From the NCBI GenBank assembly GCA_900555875.1, contig USNB01000048.1, positions 1 through 8,431 on the forward strand: 8,431 bases of DNA, in the 5' to 3' direction. Of this stretch, positions 1-5,689 are shown piece by piece. Origin of the DNA: an uncultured Eubacteriales bacterium. Lineage in GTDB: Bacteria > Bacillota > Clostridia > Christensenellales > Pumilibacteraceae. A model generated the notes under the pieces. It did no database searches. It had not been told where the DNA came from and saw nothing but the letters and a program-made list of their open reading frames with translations. Position 1 is the stretch's first letter. The number at the start of each line of letters is the position of its first letter. The translations under genes and the position numbers were made by a program.

Positions 1-1177
1 GTATGTGGGAAGCATCGGCATAGGCAGGATAGAGCGCGGCAGCCTCAGACAGGGGCAGCAGGTAGTGCTTGTGAACTATCACGATACGCATGCGCCGCTC
101 CGCGCCAAAGTTACCAACATGTACTCCTTTGAAGGGTTGGCGCGTACTCCGGTGGAAAAGGCTACGGTGGGAGACATAGTGTGCGTCAGCGGCGTGGAAG
201 GGGTATCCATAGGTGATACTCTGTGCGATCCTGAGCATCCCGAACCGGTGGAATTCCCCAAAATAAGCGAACCGGGCGTCGAAATGACGTTCATGGTCAA
301 CGACTCTCCGTTCGCGGGCAAAGAGGGTAAGTTCGTCACCAGCCGTCATCTGCGCGACAGACTTTACCGGGAGGCCATAAAGGACGTATCTCTGCGCGTT
401 TCCGACGGCGAGACGGCGGATTCCTTCGTGGTGCGCGGCAGAGGAGAGATGCATCTTTCCGTGCTCATAGAGAACATGCGCCGCGAAGGCTATGAGTTCC
501 AGGTCTCGATGCCCAAGGTGCTGCTTAAGGAGATAGACGGGGTCGTATGCGAGCCGATAGACACGTTCGTTGCCGACGTGCCCGAAGAAAGCGTGGGGAT
601 AGTGATGGAGAAGATGGGCGCGCGGAAAGGCGAGCTGGTCAATATGTCTCCGCGCGGTTCGCGCATGCGGCTGGAGTTTTCCGTACCCGAGCGCGGACTG
701 TTCGGCTACAAATCCGAATTCCTCACCGATACCAAGGGAGAGGGCATAATGAATTCGGTGTTCGACGATTACGGACCTTACCGCGGCGAGATAGACCGCC
801 GCGCCGTCGGTTCGCTCGTCGCGCATGAGACGGGCGAGTCGATCACCTACGGACTGTTCAACGCGCAGGAGCGCGGACCGCTTTTCATCGGACCGGGAGT
901 ACCCGTCTACCAGGGCATGGTCGTGGGCGAGTCACCAAAGGGCGAGGATATAACGGTCAACGTATGCAAGCGCAAGCAGCTTACGAATACGCGCTCGTCG
1001 GCGAGCGACGAAGCGCTCCGTCTCGTGCCGTGCAAGAAACTCAGTCTCGAACAGTGCATCGAATTCATAGCCGACGACGAGCTTCTCGAAGTGACTCCGA
1101 GATCGCTCCGTATACGCAAACGCATTCTCGATACCGAACAGCGCATGAAAGCCTGGGCAAAGGCGAGAAAGAAATGA
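1..1177 (+). CDS. typA: TypA/BipA ribosome-associated translational GTPase, C-terminal part (5' end outside window)
   Basis: TypA (BipA) is an EF-G-like GTPase that binds ribosomes and supports 50S assembly and growth under stress. The window opens inside the gene: codons are readable from base 2, and the sequence continues smoothly upstream of the GTG at 5, so that GTG is internal. About 390 codons remain of a usual ~610, so the whole GTPase domain is missing here. Visible parts are the end of beta-barrel domain II (YVGSIGIGRIERG), the EF-G III-like domain with MTFMVNDSPFAGKEGK and the RGRGEMHLSVLIENMRREG stretch, the EF-G V-like domain (GARKGEL, PERGLFGYKSEFLTDTKGEG), and the TypA-specific C-terminal domain (LFNAQERGPLFIGPG, KRKQLTNTRSS, TPRSLRIRK). 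The last two blocks distinguish it from EF-G, LepA and TetM-type proteins. It ends in a lysine-rich tail at TGA 1175-1177. A terminator follows, so it is not co-transcribed with the next gene. Confidence 0.96.
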   Translation, partial: YVGSIGIGRIERGSLRQGQQVVLVNYHDTHAPLRAKVTNMYSFEGLARTPVEKATVGDIVCVSGVEGVSIGDTLCDPEHPEPVEFPKISEPGVEMTFMVNDSPFAGKEGKFVTSRHLRDRLYREAIKDVSLRVSDGETADSFVVRGRGEMHLSVLIENMRREGYEFQVSMPKVLLKEIDGVVCEPIDTFVADVPEESVGIVMEKMGARKGELVNMSPRGSRMRLEFSVPERGLFGYKSEFLTDTKGEGIMNSVFDDYGPYRGEIDRRAVGSLVAHETGESITYGLFNAQERGPLFIGPGVPVYQGMVVGESPKGEDITVNVCKRKQLTNTRSSASDEALRLVPCKKLSLEQCIEFIADDELLEVTPRSLRIRKRILDTEQRMKAWAKARKK

Positions 1178-1223
1178 TAATGCTGCGCTATCCCATGCGC
1201 GGCAAGGTATAACGATAAAAAAA

Positions 1224-1258
1224 GGTACGTCGTCTCCCAAAAGAGCGGCGTACCTTTT
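1224..1258 (+). terminator. Rho-independent terminator after typA
   Basis: The 9-base arm GGTACGTCG (1224-1232) pairs with CGGCGTACC (1246-1254), with one G-U pair. A CTC/GAG extension is possible inside the loop, and TTTT follows. An A-run at 1217-1223 precedes the stem, which would give a U-tract on the other strand too. It lies 46 bases after the typA stop and separates typA from the island gene. Confidence 0.8.
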
Positions 1259-1341
1259 GCATGTGATCGTGCATACTTTCGCGCGGACCGTCCGGAGCTT
1301 GCCGTATGACGGACGCAAGCTGCGCTGTGAATAATTCTGTA

Positions 1342-1370
1342 TTGACAAATTAGTCGCTGCGTTATATAAT
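1342..1370 (+). promoter_or_regulatory. Perfect-consensus sigma-70/sigma-A promoter of the SNF2-HNH gene
   Basis: TTGACA at 1342-1347 and TATAAT at 1365-1370 are separated by exactly 17 bases. All twelve hexamer positions match the housekeeping sigma consensus. The upstream stretch is AT-rich. Transcription should start near 1377, giving a leader of about 35 bases. No operator repeat is seen over the hexamers, so the gene looks constitutively and strongly transcribed unless an unseen factor acts. Confidence 0.9.
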
Positions 1371-1398
1371 ATTAAAAAATCGTTATTTCGCCTGATAG

Positions 1399-1403
1399 TG
1401 GAG
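1399..1403 (+). promoter_or_regulatory. Ribosome binding site of the SNF2-HNH gene
   Basis: TGGAG sits 7 bases before ATG 1411. The closer ATG at 1406 reaches a TGA after one further codon, so 1411 is the usable start. Confidence 0.7.
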
Positions 1404-1410
1404 CAATGGA

Positions 1411-4176
1411 ATGAAGAAAGAGTTTACGGCAAAAGAAGCAAAAGATTTAGTGATGGAACATCAATCGATGTTGGCGTCATTGAATAACGTTATTAAGCTC
1501 GATAATGAATTAAAGAATAATATAAAGAAAGCAGCGGATTCGTTTGTAGTCAATGAAATTCTGAATATTTTAAGAAGCGTTCCCGTGGACGAACTTAATC
1601 GTGAGAAAAAAGGGATCAGAATCAAGGCATTGATCGATTATAATTATACGACAATGGCCGATTTATATGTTTCTTCCGTTAACAATATAGCTTCCGTCCG
1701 CGGTATAAGTACTGATACGGCATATAAGATAAAAAAGATCGTAAATGATTTTGTGGCGAAGACCAGAAAAGAGATCAAGATAAAATTAAGTGTCGATGAC
1801 AGAAATAAATATGCGACCGAACTTGTAAAGGCTATATCGATTTATAAAAACAGTTTAAGCTATGTCAAAAATTGTAATAAACTTTTAAATGATAACGGCA
1901 GGTCGATTTTAAAGTCTATCGATGAGTTAAAACCTGCGATAAGTGTCGTACGTTGGCTTTTTACTTTTAAGTCGACAAAAATAAAAGCATTAGAAGCTTA
2001 TGCCGATTTAAGTAAAAAGTTATCCGGTGACTACGGCATGGAAGTGCATGCAAATATATCCACGATCGTGGATATATCAAAAACAGGTAACGCAGAAGCT
2101 TGGAATGATTTTGCGATAAACAATATAAAGTTTTTTAATATTTTAGAAGAGACTAATCCGGGGCTTTTGGGCACGGATGATGTTTTATACGGTTTGCCGG
2201 AAGATCTCGCCCGAGAGATACAGGAAGAGTGTTTTTTCCCTGACGGTTTAAAGTGCACTTTGCGACGTTATCAGGAATGGGGAGTTAAATATATTCTGCA
2301 TCAGGAAAGGGTTTTGCTCGGTGACGAAATGGGTTTAGGCAAAACTATCCAAGCTATTGCGGCTATGGTATCGTTAAGGAATACGAAAGCTACGCATTTT
2401 ATTGTTGTATGTCCGGCAAGCGTCGTGACAAATTGGTGTAGGGAAATTACGAAACATAGCTTATTGCGGGCTACAAAAGTACACGGGTCGGATAGAAGCA
2501 ATGCCATAAGATCATGGAAACGTACTGGCGGTGTTGCGGTCACTACATACGAAACTGTTGCGCATTTTGAAATGGATAACGATTTTAGATTCGATATGTT
2601 GATAGTCGATGAGGCTCATTATATAAAAAATCCGGAAGCTAGGCGCACAATCAATACAAAGGAATTATGTAAACATACCGACAGACTGTTGTTTATGACC
2701 GGTACAGCATTGGAAAATCGCGTAGAAGAAATGTTAGCGCTTATTTCGATCCTGCAACCTCAGGTCGCACAACAGGCAAGAGCGCTCACTTATATGTCGC
2801 ATGCGTCGCAGTTTCGGAATAGAGTTGCGCCGGTTTATTATCGCAGAAAACGGGAAGATGTTTTGACAGAATTGCCTGAACTGATAGAAAGTAAAGAATG
2901 GTGTACGATGACGAAAGAGGAGGAGAATATTTATGAGAGAGCTATTTTAGACGGTCGTTATATGGAAGCGAGGCGGGTGTCTTGGAATGTGGATAATTTG
3001 GACTATTCTTCGAAAGCGAATCGTTTGAAGGAAATTGTAGATGAAGCCGAATCGGAAGACAGGAAAATAATCGTATTTTCTTATTTCCTCGATACGATCC
3101 GAAAGATCTCGTTATTGTTGGGTGGCAGATGCTTGGATCCCATAAACGGAGCCGTGAGCCCATCGCGCAGACAAGAGATCATAGATGAATTTGATAAAGC
3201 TCCGGCAGGAAGCGTTTTGGTCGCGCAGATACAATCCGGCGGCACGGGGTTGAATATTCAATCTGCCAGCGTCGTTATCATTTGCGAACCGCAATTTAAG
3301 CCGTCTATTGAAAATCAGGCGATCTCTCGGGCGTATAGAATGGGACAGGCTCGCAGTGTGCTTGTTTATAGATTGCTTTGCGAAAATTCGATAGACGAAA
3401 GGATCACGGACTTACTCGAAAACAAACAGGCGATCTTTAACGCTTTTGCCGACAAATCCGTTGCCGCACAGATGAACATAGAAGTTGACGAAAAATCATT
3501 CGGAGATATTATTTCATCTGAGATCGATCGAATAAACGAAAAACGAGGGATACACTCTGTAAGAGTTGTTGAAACGAATAAAAACGGTGATTATTATGAC
3601 TCATTGATGGGGTTATCTTATGCCGAACTCGTTGATAAATTGCTTTTGGAGCATGGTCCTGCGGAATATGATTACTTTGTCGATGTTGGGTGTAAAACTA
3701 AAAATCACAAAGTATCGAGAAGCAAAGAAGGGCTATTTTGTCATCATATAGATGAAGATAAGGCGATAATGCTTTCTAATGATAAATGTGCAAGCGAAAA
3801 TCCGTTTACTTATCAAAAAGCAGATAGATTAGTCTATTGTAATTTTTTGGAGCATTTATTACTGCACGTTAAGATAGTAGAAGAACCTCGTAAAAATAAT
3901 GCTAATAGTAATGAATTGCCAGGTATAGGCGGAGCAGTAAATTTTATAGTTCGACAGCTTAACGATCTGTATGGCGGACATGTGTTTACTCAAGAATATT
4001 TGGCAATAGCGGCACGAGTTGTTGAAAATGATTACGATAGCTATATCACAATATTAAAAAGATTGTGGAATATCGTCAAGAATAAACCGGAGTATTCATC
4101 GAGGATAAGAAAAGAAGATCTGGCTCGCGGGTGGAAAGGAAATATCGTTATGAAAATTTTAGAAGAATTAGATTAG
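1411..4176 (+). CDS. SNF2-family ATPase fused to a C-terminal HNH-like nuclease, with N-terminal HhH-like region
   Basis: This 921-residue protein is probably a DNA translocase coupled to a nuclease. Residues 1-280 are helical and basic, with a helix-hairpin-helix-like segment near 85-110 (IASVRGISTDTAYKIKK), a likely DNA-binding element. The SNF2 motor is complete: LRRYQ (284-288), Walker A DEMGLGKT (305-312, K311), CPASVVTNW (334-342), DEAH (400-403), MTGTALENR (429-437), the second RecA lobe from about 552 (KIIVFS), SGGTGLN (609-615) and QAISRAYRMGQ (636-646). Residues 761-822 carry an HNH-like pattern: HK (766-767), CHHID (777-781), P798, N811, H815 and H819. The last ~100 residues are unrecognised. 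SNF2-HNH fusions are known (eukaryotic ZRANB3, some bacterial proteins). Here the gene is a single AT-rich unit with its own promoter and terminator, which suggests lateral transfer. Anti-phage defence or repair is inferred. The motor call is very secure, the nuclease call good, the biological role open. Confidence 0.9.
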   Translation: MKKEFTAKEAKDLVMEHQSMLASLNNVIKLDNELKNNIKKAADSFVVNEILNILRSVPVDELNREKKGIRIKALIDYNYTTMADLYVSSVNNIASVRGISTDTAYKIKKIVNDFVAKTRKEIKIKLSVDDRNKYATELVKAISIYKNSLSYVKNCNKLLNDNGRSILKSIDELKPAISVVRWLFTFKSTKIKALEAYADLSKKLSGDYGMEVHANISTIVDISKTGNAEAWNDFAINNIKFFNILEETNPGLLGTDDVLYGLPEDLAREIQEECFFPDGLKCTLRRYQEWGVKYILHQERVLLGDEMGLGKTIQAIAAMVSLRNTKATHFIVVCPASVVTNWCREITKHSLLRATKVHGSDRSNAIRSWKRTGGVAVTTYETVAHFEMDNDFRFDMLIVDEAHYIKNPEARRTINTKELCKHTDRLLFMTGTALENRVEEMLALISILQPQVAQQARALTYMSHASQFRNRVAPVYYRRKREDVLTELPELIESKEWCTMTKEEENIYERAILDGRYMEARRVSWNVDNLDYSSKANRLKEIVDEAESEDRKIIVFSYFLDTIRKISLLLGGRCLDPINGAVSPSRRQEIIDEFDKAPAGSVLVAQIQSGGTGLNIQSASVVIICEPQFKPSIENQAISRAYRMGQARSVLVYRLLCENSIDERITDLLENKQAIFNAFADKSVAAQMNIEVDEKSFGDIISSEIDRINEKRGIHSVRVVETNKNGDYYDSLMGLSYAELVDKLLLEHGPAEYDYFVDVGCKTKNHKVSRSKEGLFCHHIDEDKAIMLSNDKCASENPFTYQKADRLVYCNFLEHLLLHVKIVEEPRKNNANSNELPGIGGAVNFIVRQLNDLYGGHVFTQEYLAIAARVVENDYDSYITILKRLWNIVKNKPEYSSRIRKEDLARGWKGNIVMKILEELD
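2054..2077. repeat. 24-bp perfect palindrome inside the SNF2-HNH gene
   Basis: The half-site ATATATCCACGA (2054-2065) is followed directly by its exact reverse complement, with no spacer and no mismatch. The centre contains CGATCG. It lies in the variable N-terminal region, at about residues 215-223 (around NISTIVDIS). It could be a dyad-symmetric protein binding site, an mRNA hairpin, or chance constrained by coding. Confidence 0.85.
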
Positions 4177-4230
4177 ATTTGAATCAACCGCGGCGATCGC
4201 AAAAAATTCTTATAACTTGATAATCGAATA

Positions 4231-4264
4231 AACGCACGAGCACAGAGCGAGCTCGTGCGTTTTA
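4231..4264. terminator. Bidirectional terminator between the SNF2-HNH gene and the murG remnant
   Basis: The arms AACGCACGAGC (4231-4241) and GCTCGTGCGTT (4251-4261) pair perfectly over 11 bases around a 9-base loop. The plus-strand tail is TTTA; the minus-strand tail reads TTTATT. It can therefore end the helicase gene from the left and murG transcription from the right. On the minus strand it abuts the stop codon of the murG remnant (4262-4264). Confidence 0.88.
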
Positions 4265-4354
4265 TGTTCGGCAACTTTTCGTTTCCGCGAGTTTTATCGC
4301 TTTCCGCGCGATTTCTTCCGTGCCGTCGAAGCGGGTCGCGAGTAGCGTAAGCGC
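4262..4354 (-). pseudogene. Remnant duplicate of the murG 3' end
   Basis: Read on the minus strand in the same frame as murG, this stretch encodes about 30 residues. Its core, RFDGTEEIARKAIKLAET, matches the MurG C-terminus RFDGTEELARLCIKIAET at 15 of 18 positions. It has no start, lies beyond the murG TGA (4409-4411) and an in-frame TAA (4355-4357), and ends at TAA 4262-4264 directly against the terminator hairpin. DNA identity to the matching part of murG is about 70 % over 60 bases by hand alignment at an offset of exactly 141 bases. It looks like an older or displaced murG end left behind by recombination, or a diverged tandem duplication. It is not expected to be translated. Confidence 0.8.
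4313..4330. repeat. Direct repeat copy A (murG remnant)
   Basis: TTCTTCCGTGCCGTCGAA differs by one base from copy B at 4454-4471, exactly 141 bases away. It is the best conserved core of the duplicated murG 3' end and encodes FDGTEE on the minus strand. Confidence 0.85.
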
Positions 4355-4359
4355 TTACG
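4346..4359. repeat. 14-bp perfect palindrome at the edge of the murG duplication
   Basis: CGTAAGCGCTTACG is its own reverse complement. It sits where similarity between the remnant and murG fades out, and it contains the in-frame TAA. It may be a recombination scar or a binding site; no function is shown. Confidence 0.6.
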
Positions 4360-4408
4360 GCGCGTTCTGGCTTCGTGCGTTTCGCATTCCCGTCGAGCCG
4401 CATGGCGG

Positions 4409-5452
4409 TCATACCGCACCCGTTTCGGCGATTTTTATACACAGGCGGGCAAGTTCTTCCGTTCCGTCGAATCTGTATGCGCGCAGCGCGGCGGTGAGCG
4501 ACGACGATTTTGCGTCGAGCAGAGCGACTCTCTCGGGCAGGGCGGCGGAGTCCGCCTGATCCATCGTGAGCGCCAGACCGTGAGACGCGAAGTATTCCGC
4601 ATTCGCGATCTGATCGCCGCGGCTCGCGCCCCTGGGGAGCGGGGTGATGAGCATGGGTACGCCCAGCGCTCCCAGCTCGAACAGCGTATTCCCGCCGCCC
4701 CGCGTGACCGCGAGATCGGCGAGCGCGAAAAAGTCATGTGGCTCGGGCGTGAATTCCATCGGGAAATATCCTTCGAAGGGCGCCGCGGGATCGCCTTTCC
4801 CGCGCAGGTGTATCACGTCGTATCGCTGCGTCAGCGTCTCTATATTGGCGTCCACCGCTTCGTTTATCGCCTTGGCTCCCAGACTGCCGCCCATTACGAG
4901 CAGAACTTTTTTTCTGCCTTTGAAACCGCAGCGCATCCGCGCCCGTTCGCGGTCGCCGAGATAAATCTCTTTTCTGATCGGACTGCCGACGCATTTTATC
5001 TTTCTTCCCTTGTAGTCCGGAAGAGGAAAGGACGAGCATATGACGGCGGCGCGTTTCGCGGCAAGTCTGTTCGCGAGTCCGAGAGACGTATCGCTCTCAT
5101 GCAGTACGAGCGGGACGCCGCCTGATTCGAGCGCGGCGGGGAGGGACACGTATCCTCCTTTGGCGAGAATGAGCGAAGGAGCGATGTCCCTGAGGATCGC
5201 TCTCGTTTTCCGCCTCGATCTTATGAGCGCGAAAGGTACGGCTATATTCGCGGCCAAGCTGCCGCGCGTGAGTTTCGGACAGTCTATCCCGTGATATATC
5301 ACGTCTGCTTTTTCGGCGAGTTCGCGTTCCACGCCGCTCTTTCTTCCGATGAAATGCACTTCGTATCTGTTTCCGAAGTACGGCAGCAGCGCGAGCAGCG
5401 GCACTGCGTGTCCCGCCGTTCCTCCGCCGGTAAGTACGATCTTTTTTCTCAT
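4409..5452 (-). CDS. murG: MurG, lipid II-forming N-acetylglucosaminyltransferase
   Basis: MurG transfers GlcNAc from UDP-GlcNAc to lipid I on the inner face of the membrane, giving lipid II for peptidoglycan. The protein has 347 residues, normal for the family, with the GT-B two-domain fold. Visible motifs are the N-terminal glycine loop TGGGTAGHAVP (8-18), AKGGYVSLPAA (97-107), HESD (118-121), GSPIR (156-160), the C-domain loop GGSLGA (188-193), RGGGNTLFEL (251-260, with E259 matching the UDP-sugar-binding glutamate) and GASRGDQIANAEYF (275-288). The last two are typical of Clostridia-type MurG. The ATG start at 5450-5452 places the glycine loop at the usual distance, but no strong Shine-Dalgarno is obvious. 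No mur or division genes adjoin it here; it is transcribed divergently from the topoisomerase genes and converges on the island. Oddity: a second, diverged copy of its 3' end lies just downstream. Confidence 0.97.
   Translation of the reverse strand: MRKKIVLTGGGTAGHAVPLLALLPYFGNRYEVHFIGRKSGVERELAEKADVIYHGIDCPKLTRGSLAANIAVPFALIRSRRKTRAILRDIAPSLILAKGGYVSLPAALESGGVPLVLHESDTSLGLANRLAAKRAAVICSSFPLPDYKGRKIKCVGSPIRKEIYLGDRERARMRCGFKGRKKVLLVMGGSLGAKAINEAVDANIETLTQRYDVIHLRGKGDPAAPFEGYFPMEFTPEPHDFFALADLAVTRGGGNTLFELGALGVPMLITPLPRGASRGDQIANAEYFASHGLALTMDQADSAALPERVALLDAKSSSLTAALRAYRFDGTEELARLCIKIAETGAV
4454..4471. repeat. Direct repeat copy B (within murG)
   Basis: TTCTTCCGTTCCGTCGAA, 17 of 18 bases identical to copy A at 4313-4330. 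It encodes FDGTEE (MurG residues 328-333) on the minus strand. Confidence 0.85.
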
Positions 5453-5600
5453 ACCGATAATTATTCCCGTTCGGCGCGAAATATTACCCGTAACGGAGAG
5501 TCCATGTATATATATTCACCCTATTGCATATTTATGCGTTATATTTTGTTACAGACCGCGAGAGCGTAAAAAACACGTCGGATTTTTGTATAAAAAACTA

Positions 5601-5629
5601 TTGAAATTTATCTTCCGTTGTGCTATAAT
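5601..5629 (+). promoter_or_regulatory. Extended -10 promoter of the topoisomerase operon
   Basis: TTGAAA at 5601-5606 and TATAAT at 5624-5629 are 17 bases apart, and TGC directly before the -10 makes a TGn extended element. A/T-rich sequence upstream (about 5580-5600) may act as an UP element. Transcription should begin near 5636, leaving a leader of about 54 bases. The rest of the divergent region (5453-5600) is AT-rich; I could not pick a convincing murG promoter in it. Confidence 0.85.
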
Positions 5630-5673
5630 CTATCAAACGGGTATGCGCTCTCAGGCGCCTCTGCCGCACGAAA

Positions 5674-5680
5674 AAGGGAG
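5674..5680 (+). promoter_or_regulatory. Shine-Dalgarno that decides the topoisomerase B start
   Basis: AAGGGAG ends at 5680, directly against ATG 5681. That leaves no room for initiation there but a normal 9-base spacing to the in-frame TTG at 5690. The TTG start also gives MSKEYNAQDIQVLEG, the usual N-terminus of the family. Confidence 0.7.
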
Positions 5681-5689
5681 ATGATTCAA

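Larger units (their letters stand above)
1330..4230. other. AT-rich island of foreign base composition
   Basis: Base composition shifts from GC-rich to AT-rich near 1325-1335 and back near 4230-4270. Hand counts of single 60-base lines give 21/60 GC inside (1441-1500) and 36/60 in the topoisomerase gene (7441-7500). Codon choice changes as well: TTA, AAA, AAT, ATT and GAT are common inside, while flanking genes prefer CTC, AAG, AAC and GAC. The island contains exactly one gene with its own promoter and terminator. No integrase, transposase, tRNA or clear terminal repeats are visible, so the mode of insertion is unknown. The boundaries are approximate. Confidence 0.7.

Noticed and set aside
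1174..1212. 12-codon ORF (MIMLRYPMRGKV) overlapping the typA stop
   Set aside because: Too short to support as a gene, with no similarity; the overlap with the typA stop may be chance.
1284..1321. Small inverted repeats (CGGAC/GTCCG and AGCTTGC/GCAAGCT) between the typA terminator and the island
   Set aside because: Short arms with no U-tract; no basis for calling an RNA element or an attachment site.
932..1348. 138-codon minus-strand frame across the end of typA
   Set aside because: It crosses the typA terminator and conserved typA codons, with no recognisable product.
4173..4442. 89-codon minus-strand frame between murG and the SNF2-HNH gene
   Set aside because: It is in a different frame from the murG remnant, whose similarity explains this stretch better, and it reads through the terminator hairpin.
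4580..5125. 181-codon plus-strand frame opposite murG
   Set aside because: It overlaps the conserved core of MurG, shows no family resemblance and has no RBS; a shadow frame.
5453..5600. Possible minus-strand promoter for murG in the divergent AT-rich region
   Set aside because: Several TATA-like strings exist, but none has a convincing -35 partner at 16-18 bases, so no promoter is called.
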